Shown: positions 7,859 through 19,125, counted from the first letter of the stretch. The stretch: DNA of 64,000 nt from Frondihabitans sp. Leaf304 (GCF_001423105.1 NZ_LMNV01000005.1:67422-131421); one strand, 5' to 3'. The notes: generated from the sequence alone by a model not told the origin. Made by a program: numbers and translations.

Positions 7859-8574
7859 CCCGTCCTAGCCCCGGCGGCGCCCGGCCCCGCCCGGCCCCGA
7901 ATTCGAAGGAAAAACCGCCGCTCGCCCCCGCCCGATCGCGATGAATCCGTCGCCGGGCCGGGGTTTCTCCTTCAAATTCGGCGGAGCCCCCGAACTGAAA
8001 CGCTCGAGCCGAAGCCCCAGGATCCGACGTCCCGGCCTCGCGCTCGAGTGTTAACCCCTGCCTGAGCGCCTCCTCCGGAAGGCCCCACGCCCCCTCCACG
8101 CGCCACTGACGCGCCCCCACGATTTCGGGCGTTTCCCCCAGTGTGGATAACTTGTGGAAACTTGGGGAGAATCGGGGGACGGATTGTTCACTCCGACGCC
8201 TCGGGTGTGAATGACACGAATTTGTCAGTCGGTCGCGCTCACAGGTCGGGGGCCTCGATCCCACAATCCATCAACAAGTCACACGGATGTAGTTCCCAGT
8301 GGCCAGGCGGTTATTAACAAGTTATCCACACTGTGCACAACGGTTAAGACTGTTACTCCTACTTAGAAATGAATGAGGGAGAAAGCAACCTTGTGGATGA
8401 GTCGGCACCCCGGAGCAGCCTGGGAGTCACCGAAACCACCTGGAGAATTGCTGTGCCAGTATTAACCGCCGGGCAGCGCTCTGCACGGGCACGGTTTGCA
8501 CGGGCGGAGCCCTGCACTCGCAGGGCCCATGCTCTGTCGGGCATCGACTGCAGTTTTCGAATAGGGGTCACCGC
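7859..8574. other. oriC: Probable origin of replication (oriC), dnaA-dnaN spacer
   Basis: This 716-bp gene-free spacer is the usual actinobacterial oriC position. DnaA boxes seen: TGTGGATAA (8142-8150, perfect on the minus strand), TGTGGAAAC (8153-8161), TTATTAACA (8311-8319), TTATCCACA (8322-8330, perfect), TGTGCACAA (8332-8340) and TGTGGATGA (8392-8400). The stretch 8311-8375 is clearly richer in A and T than its surroundings and is the best candidate unwinding element. The dnaA-proximal part holds an 85-bp palindromic repeat (7897-7981) found twice elsewhere in the window. Confidence 0.85.
7897..7981. repeat. Palindromic repeat family A, copy 1
   Basis: An 85-bp element with 20-bp terminal arms matching at 18 of 20 positions. 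The left arm is CCGAATTCGAAGGAAAAACC and the right arm is the reverse complement of CCGAATTTGAAGGAGAAACC. Copies with the same arms lie at 42120 and 46011. The inner 45 bp are GC-rich and share a CGTCGCC..GGCCG patch with copy 2. It starts 38 bp after the dnaA stop. Confidence 0.85.
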
Positions 8575-9723
8575 GTGAAGTTCCAGGTCAACCGCGACGT
8601 CTTCAGCGACGCCGTCTCGTTCGCTGTGAAGCTGCTGCCTCAGCGAACCACCCTGCCGATCCTCAGTGGTGTGCTCATCGAGGCTCACGAGGGTGGCCTC
8701 ACGCTCTCGTCGTTCGACTACGAGGTCTCGTCTCAAACGAGCATCGCGGCCGAGGTGGACGAACCCGGCACGATCCTCGTCTCCGGCCGGCTCCTGGCCG
8801 ACATCGCCAACCGCCTTCCGAACGCACCCGTCACGTTCACCACGGAAGACACGCGCATCAGCGTCTCGTGCGGCTCGGCCAACTTCTCGTTGCTGAGCAT
8901 GCCCGTCGAGGAATACCCCACGTTGCCAGCACCTGGTGAGCAATCGGGCGTCGTTCCCGGCGATGCTTTCTCGCTCGCCATCGCTCAGGTCGCTGTCGCG
9001 GCGAGCCGCGACGACGTCACACCGGTCATCACGGGCGTGCAGCTCGAGGTCACCGAAAACGCCCTGTCGCTCGTCGCCACCGACCGCTACCGTGTCGCCG
9101 TCCGCGGCATCGACTGGGATCCCGGCACTGCCGCCTCGACCCAGACTCTCACCGCACTCGTACCGGCTCGCACCCTGCAGGAGGTCGGCAAGACCTTCGG
9201 CAACGCGTCCACGCTCTCCGTGGCGATCACGGGTTCCGACGACCGTGAGCTGATTGCCTTCCAGGCCGACAACAAGATCGTCACCTCGCTCCTGATCAAG
9301 GGCAACTTCCCCCCGGTCAAGCGACTGTTCCCCGAGACGGTCGAGAACTACGCGGTGATGAACACCGCCGATCTCGTGGAGGCGACCCGTCGTGTGTCGC
9401 TCGTCCTCGAGCGCGAAGCAGCTTTGAGATTCACGTTCACGATCGATGGCCTCACCCTCGAGGCGATCGGTAGCGAGCAAGCGCAGGCGTCAGAGTCGAT
9501 CGACGCGCTCCTGACCGGAGAAGACACCGTGGTTTCGTTGAAACCGCAGTTCCTCCTGGACGGACTGGGAGCCGTTCACTCGGAGTTCGTCCGCATCTCG
9601 TTCACCAAGACCGAGAACCCCAACAAACCGGGGCCCGTACTGATCACGAGCCAATCCTCGAAAGATCAGCCCGGTGCGGACAGCTACAAGTACCTCCTCC
9701 AGCCCAATCTCCTGCTGCGCTAG
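8575..9723 (+). CDS. dnaN: DNA polymerase III sliding clamp, beta subunit
   Basis: A 382-aa ring clamp that tethers DNA polymerase III and repair enzymes to DNA. The GTG start gives VKFQVNRDVFSDAVSFAVKLLPQRTTLPILSG, the standard N-terminal strand-helix of domain 1. Domains 2 and 3 follow with PVITGVQLE, LVATDRYRVA and a C-terminal motif, QPGADSYKYLLQPNLLLR, close to the usual PVLP-type ending. It is the first gene after the origin. NucS, encoded at 41375, belongs to a family known to be stimulated by this clamp. Confidence 0.97.
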   Translation: MKFQVNRDVFSDAVSFAVKLLPQRTTLPILSGVLIEAHEGGLTLSSFDYEVSSQTSIAAEVDEPGTILVSGRLLADIANRLPNAPVTFTTEDTRISVSCGSANFSLLSMPVEEYPTLPAPGEQSGVVPGDAFSLAIAQVAVAASRDDVTPVITGVQLEVTENALSLVATDRYRVAVRGIDWDPGTAASTQTLTALVPARTLQEVGKTFGNASTLSVAITGSDDRELIAFQADNKIVTSLLIKGNFPPVKRLFPETVENYAVMNTADLVEATRRVSLVLEREAALRFTFTIDGLTLEAIGSEQAQASESIDALLTGEDTVVSLKPQFLLDGLGAVHSEFVRISFTKTENPNKPGPVLITSQSSKDQPGADSYKYLLQPNLLLR

Positions 9724-9785
9724 CCGCGCACTCCACCGCCGCGCTCCCGAACACCGGCCGCGCGTCACCTGAACGAAGGATTCTC

Positions 9786-10676
9786 ATGCACATCGGCCTC
9801 ATCGGTCTCGGCAAAATGGGCAACAACATGCGCACCCGCCTGCGCGAGCACGACATCGAGGTGACCGGGTACGACCACAACCCCGATGTCTCCGACGTCG
9901 CCAGCCTCAAAGAGCTTGCCGCCGCACTCCCCGCTCCCCGCATCGTCTGGGCCATGGTGCCGTCGGGCGCCATCACCGCGGGCGTCGTCAAAGAGCTCTC
10001 CGAAGTCCTCTCCGAGGGCGACATGGTTATCGACGGTGGCAATTCCAAGTGGACCAGCGACTTCGACAACGAGAAGCTGCTCGGCGAAAAGGGCATCAAG
10101 TACGTCGACGCCGGTGTCTCCGGTGGCGTCTGGGGCCTGAAGAACGGCTACGGCCTCATGGTCGGCGGTTCCGACGAGAACATCGAGCTGGCCATGCCGA
10201 TCTTCGATGCGCTCCGCCCCGAGGGCCCCAAGGCCGAGGGCTTCGTGCACGCCGGCCCCGTCGGTGCCGGTCACTACACGAAGATGGTGCACAACGGCAT
10301 CGAGTACGCCATCATGCAGGCGTACGGCGAGGGCTTCGAGCTGCTCGAGGCGAAGAAAGACCTCGTCAAAGACGTTCCCGGCACCTTCAAGGCCTGGCAG
10401 CGCGGCACCGTCGTCCGCTCCTGGCTCCTCGAGCTCTTGGTCGTCGGCCTCGAGGCCGACCCGAAGTTCGACGAGATCTCGGGCTACGTCGAAGACTCGG
10501 GCGAGGGCCGCTGGACTCTGGCCGACGCCATCGAGCTCGCCGTTCCGATGCCGACCATTTCCGCCTCGATCTTCGCTCGCTTCGTCTCCCGCCAGGGTGA
10601 CGGTTCGCCGACGATGAAGGCCGTCGCAGCCCTCCGCAACCAGTTCGGCGGCCACGCGGTCAAGAAGGCCGACTAG
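9786..10676 (+). CDS. gnd: 6-phosphogluconate dehydrogenase, decarboxylating (short form)
   Basis: A 296-aa oxidoreductase of the pentose phosphate pathway, converting 6-phosphogluconate to ribulose 5-phosphate with reduction of NAD(P). The Rossmann motif GLGKMGNNM lies at residues 7-15. The substrate-binding signature VSGGVWGLKNGYGLMVGG is near residue 117, and GHYTKMVHNGIEY contains the catalytic lysine and asparagine. At about 300 residues it belongs to the short YqeC/GndA-like class, not the 470-residue form. It is inserted between dnaN and recF, as in several Actinobacteria. Confidence 0.95.
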   Translation: MHIGLIGLGKMGNNMRTRLREHDIEVTGYDHNPDVSDVASLKELAAALPAPRIVWAMVPSGAITAGVVKELSEVLSEGDMVIDGGNSKWTSDFDNEKLLGEKGIKYVDAGVSGGVWGLKNGYGLMVGGSDENIELAMPIFDALRPEGPKAEGFVHAGPVGAGHYTKMVHNGIEYAIMQAYGEGFELLEAKKDLVKDVPGTFKAWQRGTVVRSWLLELLVVGLEADPKFDEISGYVEDSGEGRWTLADAIELAVPMPTISASIFARFVSRQGDGSPTMKAVAALRNQFGGHAVKKAD

Positions 10677-10681
10677 CCACC

Positions 10682-10710
10682 GCTCGATTTCGAGCAGGCG
10701 CAGCTGCGCC
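10682..10710 (+). terminator. Double hairpin in the gnd-recF spacer
   Basis: Two adjacent dyads lie in the 46-bp spacer: GCTCGATTTCGAGC (10682-10695) and the perfect palindrome GGCGCAGCTGCGCC (10697-10710). No T-run follows, so this may be a weak terminator or a processing site. Confidence 0.35.
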
Positions 10711-10722
10711 GGATGGGCCCGC

Positions 10723-11919
10723 GTGCGAGTACTCCACCTCAGTTTGACCGACTTCCGCAATTACGAGTCGGCTGAAGTGACCCTCGCGCGTGGGCCCAAT
10801 CTCTTTGTAGGCCGCAACGGCCAGGGCAAGACAAACCTGGTCGAGAGTCTCGGCTATCTGGCCACCCTTGGTTCCCATCGGGTATCCAGCGATGCGGCAC
10901 TCATTCGGGCCGGCCGCGACTCGGCCATCGTGCGTGCCCGCATCGAGAGCGGCGACCGTGAGCTTCTTGCCGAGGTGCAGATCAACCGGTCGTCGCCGAA
11001 CCGGGCCCAGATCAACCGCGGGGCGATCAAGCCTCGCGAGCTGCCCCGCTATTTCTCGAGCATCCTGTTCGCCCCCGAAGATCTCGCGCTGGTGCGCGGC
11101 GATCCCGGCGGCCGGCGGCGGTTCCTCGACGAGCTTCTCGTCGCGCGCAATCCCCGCCTCGCCGGAGTCCTCTCCGACTACGACCGGGTGCTCCGTCAGC
11201 GCAACACCCTGCTCAAGTCGGCCCGGGCCTCCGGGCTCAAGGGCGACAAGCTCTCGACCCTCGACATCTGGGACGAACGGCTGGTGACTCTAGGATCCGA
11301 AATCATCGCGTCTCGAGAACACCTCGTCGAGCTGCTGCGGCCGGAGGTGCGTGCGGCCTACCGTGCAGTCGCCGGCGACGACCACGCGGCCGACCTCGGT
11401 TCCGTCCTGAGCATTCGCGGCACGGTTCGTGACGATGACGATCCCGTGGAGCAGCCCGACGCGGCCGTTCCGGCCGCGGAGATCCAGCCGGTCTTCCAGG
11501 AGGCGCTCGCGCGTGTCCGGCGATCGGAGCTCGATCGCGGGGTGACGCTCGTCGGCCCGCACCGTGACGATCTCTTCCTGTCTCTCAACGGCCTTCCCGC
11601 CCGCGGCTACGCCAGTCACGGCGAATCGTGGTCGTTCGCGCTGGCGCTCAAGCTCGCATCGGCCGCCGTCCTCCGGCGCGACTCGTCGACGGGCGATCCG
11701 GTGATCGTGCTCGACGATGTCTTTGCCGAACTCGACCGGTCGAGGCGCGAACGTCTGGCCGATGCAGTCGCCGACTACGAGCAGGTGCTGATCACGGCGG
11801 CGGTCGAGGAGGACGTGCCCGAGCGTCTCGCTGCACACACCGTGCGGATCTCGAAGGGCACCATCGTCGATCAGGTGACCGGGTCGGATCCTGAAGTCGT
11901 TCCCGAGGTGTCGCCGTGA
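10723..11919 (+). CDS. recF: DNA replication and repair protein RecF
   Basis: A 398-aa SMC-like ABC ATPase that loads RecA at gapped DNA. The GTG start gives VRVLHLSLTDFRNYES, the canonical beginning. Walker A is GRNGQGKTNLVESLGYL (about residues 30-46), the family region PPEDL is represented by FAPEDLALVRGDPGGRRRFLD, and Walker B is PVIVLDDVFAELD near residue 325. The stop overlaps the start of the DciA-like gene as GTGA, so the two are translationally coupled. Confidence 0.97.
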   Translation: MRVLHLSLTDFRNYESAEVTLARGPNLFVGRNGQGKTNLVESLGYLATLGSHRVSSDAALIRAGRDSAIVRARIESGDRELLAEVQINRSSPNRAQINRGAIKPRELPRYFSSILFAPEDLALVRGDPGGRRRFLDELLVARNPRLAGVLSDYDRVLRQRNTLLKSARASGLKGDKLSTLDIWDERLVTLGSEIIASREHLVELLRPEVRAAYRAVAGDDHAADLGSVLSIRGTVRDDDDPVEQPDAAVPAAEIQPVFQEALARVRRSELDRGVTLVGPHRDDLFLSLNGLPARGYASHGESWSFALALKLASAAVLRRDSSTGDPVIVLDDVFAELDRSRRERLADAVADYEQVLITAAVEEDVPERLAAHTVRISKGTIVDQVTGSDPEVVPEVSP

Positions 11920-12425
11920 GCCCGCGGCCCACCGGGCCGAAAGACGACAACGAAGCGCAGCGCGTCTACCTGCGGTTTCGCAAGGTCTTCGGCGATCCGT
12001 CGACCCGGTCGCGAGATGCCCGCCGACGTATCGCGCGGGCGGGTGCGCCGAGCCAGCCGTTCTCGTCGGGGCGCGACCCCAAGGGGATTGCCGACGTGAT
12101 CCTGGGCGTGACCACCGAGCTCGGCTGGAACAGCACCCTGGCGCAGTCCGACCTGATGACGGCCTGGCCCGACATGGTGGGGGTCGAGCTCGCCGACCAC
12201 TCCGTTCCGGTCGGCATCGAAGACGGCACGCTGACCGTCCAGTGCGACTCGACGGCGTGGGCCACGCAGTTGCGTCTGATGCGCGCTCAGATAACTACGT
12301 CGATCATGGGCACCTACCCCGAGGCGGGGATCCAGTCGATGCGTTTTCTCGGCCCGAACGCCCCCACCTGGAAACGCGGTCCCAGATCTGTTCCAGGGCG
12401 TGGTCCTCGCGATACTTACGGTTGA
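11916..12425 (+). CDS. DUF721 / DciA-like replication protein
   Basis: A 169-aa protein of the DUF721 (DciA-like) family. The KH-like core spans about residues 55-145: IADVILGVTTELGW, WPDMVGVELADHSVPVGIEDGTLTVQCDSTAWATQLRLM. The N-terminal 50 residues are basic and probably flexible. DciA proteins serve as the ancestral loader or operator of the replicative helicase DnaB. The recF-dciA-gyrB order is typical of Actinobacteria. The function here is inferred from family and position. Confidence 0.88.
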   Translation: MSPRPTGPKDDNEAQRVYLRFRKVFGDPSTRSRDARRRIARAGAPSQPFSSGRDPKGIADVILGVTTELGWNSTLAQSDLMTAWPDMVGVELADHSVPVGIEDGTLTVQCDSTAWATQLRLMRAQITTSIMGTYPEAGIQSMRFLGPNAPTWKRGPRSVPGRGPRDTYG

Positions 12426-12466
12426 CAGGGCTCAATCGGTCAACCCACTCGTGAAAATCGCTCTGA

Positions 12467-14590
<2,124 letters not shown>

Positions 14591-14604
14591 TTCGCTCCCC
14601 GAGC

Positions 14605-14635
14605 GGGGTCGCGTCTCTGACTGACGCGCGACCCC
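14605..14635 (+). terminator. Hairpin in the gyrB-gyrA spacer
   Basis: GGGGTCGCG at 14605-14613 pairs perfectly with CGCGACCCC at 14627-14635 across a 13-base loop. No T-run follows, so it is more likely an attenuating or mRNA-stabilising hairpin than a full terminator. Confidence 0.4.
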
Positions 14636-14696
14636 GGGCGGGGCGCTCAGGCCGATCGAAGGATCCGATGGGCCGGCTACCGAAAGAAAACACCTG

Positions 14697-17384
14697 ATGG
14701 CAGACGAGACAGACGACACCACCGGCGGCATCCCCGAGGGTGTCGAGCCGGCACAGTTCGCGGCGCAGCTGAAGCGCGACAGCATCGAAGCGGTCGACCT
14801 CCAGCTCGAGATGCAGCGCTCCTACCTCGACTACGCGATGAGCGTGATCGTGGGCCGTGCGCTCCCCGAGGTGCGCGACGGCCTCAAGCCGGTTCACCGC
14901 CGTGTGATCTACGCGATGTTCGACGGCGGCTACCGCCCCGATCGCGCCTTCTCGAAGTGCGCCCGCGTCGTGGGCGACGTGATGGGCAACTTCCACCCGC
15001 ACGGTGACTCGGCGATCTATGACGCGCTGGTGCGTCTCGTCCAGCCGTGGAGCCTGCGCTACCCGCTCGCCCACGGCCAGGGTAACTTCGGTTCGCCGGG
15101 AAACGACGGCGCCGCGGCTCCGCGATACACCGAGACGCGCATGGCCCCGCTCGCGCTCGAGATGGTCCGCGACATCGACGAAGACACCGTCGACTTCCAA
15201 GACAACTACGACGGTCGCACACAAGAGCCCGCCATTCTCCCGGCGCGCTTTCCGAACCTCCTCGTCAACGGCTCGGTCGGCATCGCCGTCGGCATGGCGA
15301 CGAACATCCCCCCGCACAACCTCCGTGAGGTCGCCGCGGGAGCGCAGTGGTACCTCGACAACCCCGAGGCCACGCGCGAAGAGCTCCTCGAGGCGCTCAT
15401 GCAGCGCATCAAGGGCCCCGACTTCCCCACCGGAGCGCAGATCCTTGGCGTTCGCGGCATCCACGACGCGTACCGCACGGGTCGCGGTTCGATCACCATG
15501 CGCGCGGTCGTCAGCGTCGAAGAGATCCAGGGTCGCACCTGCCTCGTCGTCACCGAGCTGCCGTACCAGGTCAACCCCGACAACCTCGCGATCAAGATCG
15601 CCGACCTCGTACGCGAGGGTCGTGTCGCCGGTATCGCCGACATCCGCGACGAGACTTCCGGTCGCACCGGCCAGCGCCTCGTGATCGTGCTCAAGCGCGA
15701 CGCCGTCGCGAAGGTCGTGCTGAACAACCTCTACAAGCACACCTCGCTCCAAGAGAACTTCGGCGCGAACATGCTCGCCATCGTCGACGGCGTGCCCCGC
15801 ACGCTTCCGCTCGACGGCTTCATCTCGGCGTGGGTCGACCACCAGGTCGAGGTCATCGTGCGTCGTACCTCGTTCCGACTCCGCAAGGCCGAGGCCGACG
15901 CGCACATCCTCCGCGGCTACATCAAGGCGCTCGATGCCCTCGACGAGGTCATCGCCCTGATCCGTCGTTCGCCAACTGTCGACGAGGCCCGCACCGGCCT
16001 CATCGAGTTGCTCGACATCGACGAGCTCCAGGCGAACGCCGTCCTCGCCATGCAGCTCCGTCGCCTCGCGGCTCTCGAACGCCAGAAGATCCAAGACGAG
16101 CACGACGAGCTCGAGCGCAAGATCCTCGACTTCAAAGACATCCTCGCCAAGCCGGAGCGCCAGCGCACCATCATCGGCGACGAGCTCAAGGCCATCACTG
16201 ACAAGTTCGGCGACGACCGTCGCACCGAGATCATGTTCGGGTTCGACGGCGACATGAGCGTCGAAGACCTCATCCCCGAAGAGGAGATGGTGGTCACGCT
16301 CACGCGCGGCGGCTACGTCAAGCGCACCAAGAGCGACAGCTACCGCTCGCAGCACCGCGGTGGCAAGGGCGTCAAGGGTGCCCAGCTGCGCGCAGATGAC
16401 GTCGTGGAGCACTTCTTCGTCACGACCACGCACCACTGGCTGCTGTTCCTGACGACCAAGGGCCGCGTCTATCGCGCCAAGGCGTACGAGCTGCAGGAGG
16501 CCGGCCGCGACGCCAAGGGCCAGCACGTGGCGAACTTCCTCGCCATGCAGCCCGACGAAGAGATCTCGCAGGTGCTCGACATCCCCGACTACGAGGTCGC
16601 CGACTATCTCGTGCTCGCAACGCGCGAGGGTCTCATCAAGAAGACGGCCCTCACCGAGTACGACACCAACCGCACCGGCGGCATCATCGCCATCAACCTG
16701 CGCGAGGGCGACGAGCTCGTGTCCGCGCTGCTGGTTGACGAGCACGACGACCTCCTCCTGGTCTCGCGTCACGGCATGTCGCTCCGCTTCACCGCGACGA
16801 ACGAATCACTCCGTCCGATGGGTCGCTCGACCTCCGGCGTCAAGGGTATGACTTTCCGCGACGACGACTCCCTGCTCTCCGCATCGGTGGTCGGCGAAGA
16901 AGGATTCGTGTTCGTCGTGACCGAGGGCGGCTACGCCAAGCGCACTGCCGCCGACCAGTACCGCATCCAGAACCGCGGTGGGCTGGGCATCAAGGTCGCC
17001 AAACTGGCCGAGGCGCGTGGCGACCTGGCCGGAGCCATGATCGTCTCCGAAGACGACGAGGTGCTGGTCGTTCTGTCGGGCGGCAAGGTCGTCCGCTCCG
17101 CGGTCTCCGAGGTGCCGGCCAAGGGCCGCGACACCATGGGAGTCGTCTTCGCGCGGTTTGCCGCCGATGACCGGATCATCGCCGTTGCGCGCAACACCGA
17201 GCGAAACCTCGAGGGGCCCGACGACGAGACGGCGATCGAAGATGCGACCGTAGACGGAGGCGCTGCCAGCGCGGAAGGTGACACTGTAGATACAGTGTCC
17301 TCCGACGCCGACAGCGTCGAGGGCACCGACACATCGCCCGACACCACGGGTGAGACCGCCGGAGAGGACACGACCGAAGCATGA
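14697..17384 (+). CDS. gyrA: DNA gyrase subunit A
   Basis: An 895-aa DNA breakage-reunion subunit of gyrase. The catalytic tyrosine lies in [12 protein letters not shown] near residue 143. The quinolone-determining segment reads [14 protein letters not shown], with serine and aspartate at the two hot-spot positions, the usual quinolone-susceptible state. The C-terminal beta-pinwheel contains the GyrA box [11 protein letters not shown] (about residue 555). The last 50 residues (from about 845) are an acidic Thr/Asp/Glu-rich tail, longer than in many gyrases. The stop overlaps the next gene as ATGA. Confidence 0.98.
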   Translation: MADETDDTTGGIPEGVEPAQFAAQLKRDSIEAVDLQLEMQRSYLDYAMSVIVGRALPEVRDGLKPVHRRVIYAMFDGGYRPDRAFSKCARVVGDVMGNFHPHGDSAIYDALVRLVQPWSLRYPLAHGQGNFGSPGNDGAAAPRYTETRMAPLALEMVRDIDEDTVDFQDNYDGRTQEPAILPARFPNLLVNGSVGIAVGMATNIPPHNLREVAAGAQWYLDNPEATREELLEALMQRIKGPDFPTGAQILGVRGIHDAYRTGRGSITMRAVVSVEEIQGRTCLVVTELPYQVNPDNLAIKIADLVREGRVAGIADIRDETSGRTGQRLVIVLKRDAVAKVVLNNLYKHTSLQENFGANMLAIVDGVPRTLPLDGFISAWVDHQVEVIVRRTSFRLRKAEADAHILRGYIKALDALDEVIALIRRSPTVDEARTGLIELLDIDELQANAVLAMQLRRLAALERQKIQDEHDELERKILDFKDILAKPERQRTIIGDELKAITDKFGDDRRTEIMFGFDGDMSVEDLIPEEEMVVTLTRGGYVKRTKSDSYRSQHRGGKGVKGAQLRADDVVEHFFVTTTHHWLLFLTTKGRVYRAKAYELQEAGRDAKGQHVANFLAMQPDEEISQVLDIPDYEVADYLVLATREGLIKKTALTEYDTNRTGGIIAINLREGDELVSALLVDEHDDLLLVSRHGMSLRFTATNESLRPMGRSTSGVKGMTFRDDDSLLSASVVGEEGFVFVVTEGGYAKRTAADQYRIQNRGGLGIKVAKLAEARGDLAGAMIVSEDDEVLVVLSGGKVVRSAVSEVPAKGRDTMGVVFARFAADDRIIAVARNTERNLEGPDDETAIEDATVDGGAASAEGDTVDTVSSDADSVEGTDTSPDTTGETAGEDTTEA

Positions 17385-17788
17385 CTAGCGTCGCAGAAAA
17401 ACTGCAGAGCAAAGCCAAGAAGCCAGTCGGAACAAAGCAGGTTCGACTGAAGCTCGTCTACATCGACTTCTGGTCGACCGTGAAGCTGTCGTTCCTGATC
17501 GCCGTCGCCCTCGGCATCATCACCGTCGTCGCCACGTTCCTCGTGTACGTGATCCTCACGCGCCTCGGCATCTTCGACACCGTCGACAAGCTGCTCCAAG
17601 AGGTTCTTGGCGACAAGGGCTTCACGCTCCAAGACACCCTCTCGATCGGGCAGGTCATGCTGTTCGCGATCGTCGTCGCGATCCTTAACATCGTGATCGG
17701 CACCGTCCTCGGTGCCATCGCCGCGCTCCTGTACAACCTGAGCGTGCGCATCACCGGCGGCTTGCTCGTCGGTTTCACGAACAACTGA
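17381..17788 (+). CDS. DUF3566 transmembrane protein
   Basis: A 135-aa membrane protein of the DUF3566 family, found downstream of gyrA across Actinobacteria (Rv0007 in Mycobacterium tuberculosis). The N terminus is basic and soluble. Two long hydrophobic segments span about residues 38-60 ([20 protein letters not shown]) and 88-115 ([21 protein letters not shown]), followed by the conserved [16 protein letters not shown]. Translation is coupled to gyrA by an ATGA overlap. The family has no established function. Confidence 0.9.
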   Translation: MTSVAEKLQSKAKKPVGTKQVRLKLVYIDFWSTVKLSFLIAVALGIITVVATFLVYVILTRLGIFDTVDKLLQEVLGDKGFTLQDTLSIGQVMLFAIVVAILNIVIGTVLGAIAALLYNLSVRITGGLLVGFTNN

Positions 17789-17794
17789 TCCAGC

Positions 17795-17813
17795 CGGGGC
17801 CTCAGAGGCCCCG
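17795..17813 (+). terminator. Terminator-like hairpin after the gyrA operon
   Basis: CGGGGCCT at 17795-17802 pairs with AGGCCCCG at 17806-17813 with a three-base loop, six bases after the DUF3566 stop codon. A short T-containing stretch (CTCGATTTA) follows. Confidence 0.5.
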
Positions 17814-17832
17814 CTCGATTTAGTGAATCGGG

Positions 17833-17857
17833 CCGAATAAGGTACTGTCTTATTCGG
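17833..17857. promoter_or_regulatory. Inverted repeat just 5' of tRNA-Ile
   Basis: CCGAATAAG (17833-17841) and CTTATTCGG (17849-17857) form a perfect 9-bp dyad around GTACTGT, ending five bases before the mature tRNA. It may be an operator over the tRNA promoter or a processing hairpin in the leader. Confidence 0.5.
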
Positions 17858-17862
17858 TCCAG

Positions 17863-17936
17863 GGGGCTATAGCTCAGGCGGTTAGAGCGCTTCGCTGATA
17901 ACGAAGAGGTCATAGGTTCAAGTCCTATTAGCCCCA
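17863..17936 (+). tRNA. ileT: tRNA-Ile (anticodon GAT)
   Basis: A 74-nt cloverleaf. The acceptor GGGGCTA pairs with TAGCCCC at 17929-17935. The D arm contains AGCTCAGGCGGTTAGAGC. The anticodon stem TTCGC/GCGAA-type region encloses GAT at 17897-17899, and the T arm has GGTTCAAGTCC. The CCA end is not encoded. Its place after gyrA is conserved in Actinobacteria. Confidence 0.97.
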
Positions 17937-18010
17937 CGGTGTCTCTTCACGACACTGAAGAAACACCCCCAAGACCAGGCACCATTCGGTGCCGCTCCTG
18001 GTCAGTGACC

Positions 18011-18083
18011 GGGGCCTTAGCTCAGTTGGTAGAGCGCCTGCTTTGCAAGCAGGATGTCGGGAGTTCGATTCTCCCAGGCTCCA
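18011..18083 (+). tRNA. alaT: tRNA-Ala (anticodon TGC)
   Basis: A 73-nt cloverleaf. The acceptor GGGGCCT pairs with AGGCTCC (one G-T pair). The anticodon stem CCTGC/GCAGG encloses the TTTGCAA loop with TGC at 18044-18046. The T arm has GAGTTCGATTCTC. No encoded CCA. It lies 74 bp after tRNA-Ile and probably shares its transcript. Confidence 0.97.
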
Positions 18084-18131
18084 CAGTTTGTTGTACTCGC
18101 CCTCGCTTCGCTCGGGCTCGCAGTGGGTTCT

Positions 18132-18241
18132 GTGCTGGTCTGGCGGCTTCGCCGCAGTGGTCGATTCGGCTTTCGTGTGTTTGGTTCGCCTTCGGCTCAC
18201 CTCACATCAATCTCGTCGTGCTGGTCTGGCGGCTTCGCCGC
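18132..18241. repeat. Pair of 24-bp direct repeats
   Basis: Identical 24-mers at 18132-18155 and 18218-18241 start 86 bp apart. Each also contains the short dyad GGCGGCTTCGCCGC. Confidence 0.85.
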
Positions 18242-18263
18242 GGCACTCGCTGCGCTCGTGCGG

Positions 18264-18322
18264 GCGAGAGTGCTCAAATGGGCCCCCGACAGCCACCGGA
18301 CGGCCCGTTTGCGCACTCTCGC
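18264..18322. repeat. Palindromic repeat family B, copy 1
   Basis: A hairpin with 21-bp arms matching at 19 of 21 positions (18264-18284 with 18302-18322) and a 17-base loop. The left arm core AGTGCTCAAATGGGCC resembles AGTGCCCAAATCGGCC at 36749, where a second hairpin of similar size lies. Confidence 0.65.
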
Positions 18323-18501
18323 GGGTTAGGCGGGCAGAGGCAGGGCTGAGCGGGGGGGGCCGGGTGGCAGGCCCGGGGCGCGCCCGGCGGGCGGAAGCTG
18401 GCAGGCGGGGCCGCCGGATCCTGAGGTCGGAGACTGCCCCGGGAACGACGAAGGCCCGCACCCCTGTGAGGATGCGAGCCTTCAATGCGGTGACGCGACG
18501 A

Positions 18502-19125
18502 TCAGGCCTTGGGGCTGTCTTCGTCGTCGGCAACCCACAGCTCGTCGTCGGCGCGGAGCGTCTGAGCTGCCGCATAGATGACGGCGCCGAGTCCGACCAC
18601 GCCCAGGATGATGAGGAAGACCCCACCCTTGCCCAGGCCCTTCTTCTTCTGCGTCTTCTTCTGAAGCTTCTTGGCCTTGAGAACCGTCTTCGCGATGTTC
18701 TTCGTGGCCTTGGGGTGCTTGCGAGCCTGCTGCGCGGCCTTCTTCAGGGCCTTGCGCTTGGCCTTCTTGCTGAGCTTCTTGCCGCTCTTGAGGAGCTCGT
18801 CGAGGTCGATGTGCTCGGCCAGCGGGCTCGAGGCCACGGCGGCGGACACAGCCGGGGCCACGTCGTTCTTCAGGCGGTCTTTGGCGTGCGTAGCTGCCAC
18901 GGAGGCGTTGGCAACACCGGTCGACACGGCAGGCTTGACCTGCGCGTCGTAGGCGGCCTTCACTCGGGGTGCCAGGTCGTTCTTTGCGCGCTCGGCGGCT
19001 TCGGCGCCGGCGGCCTTCCAGAATTCACCGGCGTGGCCGAGAAGCTCGCGCTGCTCACCCCAGATGCCGGCAGCGTCGCTCCGGAGCTTCTTCAGTTCGC
19101 GTGTGCTCTTGCGTGACGTGGCCAT
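18502..19125 (-). CDS. Lys/Ala-rich single-pass membrane protein at the CwsA position
   Basis: A 207-aa protein. Residues 1-110 look helical and amphipathic (repeated A/E/K/D). Residues 112-163 are extremely lysine-rich (GKKLSKKAKRKALKKAA and following), then comes one membrane helix (GVFLIILGVVGLGAVIYAAA, about 168-187) and an acidic tail. In mycobacteria the same slot, between the tRNAs and ppiA on the opposite strand, holds cwsA, encoding a cell-wall and division factor that also has a C-terminal membrane helix. I see positional and architectural similarity but cannot show homology. The lysine block could bind DNA, RNA or anionic lipid. Confidence 0.75.
   Translation of the reverse strand: MATSRKSTRELKKLRSDAAGIWGEQRELLGHAGEFWKAAGAEAAERAKNDLAPRVKAAYDAQVKPAVSTGVANASVAATHAKDRLKNDVAPAVSAAVASSPLAEHIDLDELLKSGKKLSKKAKRKALKKAAQQARKHPKATKNIAKTVLKAKKLQKKTQKKKGLGKGGVFLIILGVVGLGAVIYAAAQTLRADDELWVADDEDSPKA

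Larger units (their letters stand above)
18084..18501. other. 418-bp non-coding stretch with nested repeats
   Basis: No credible gene was found here. The stretch carries two exact copies of a 24-bp segment beginning GTGCTGGTCTGGCGGCTTCG (18132-18155 and 18218-18241), a large hairpin at 18264-18322, and a very GC-rich tract with eight consecutive G residues near 18350. The low coding signal, repeats and convergent position suggest degenerate or repeat-derived DNA between the tRNA cluster and the next gene. Confidence 0.7.
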
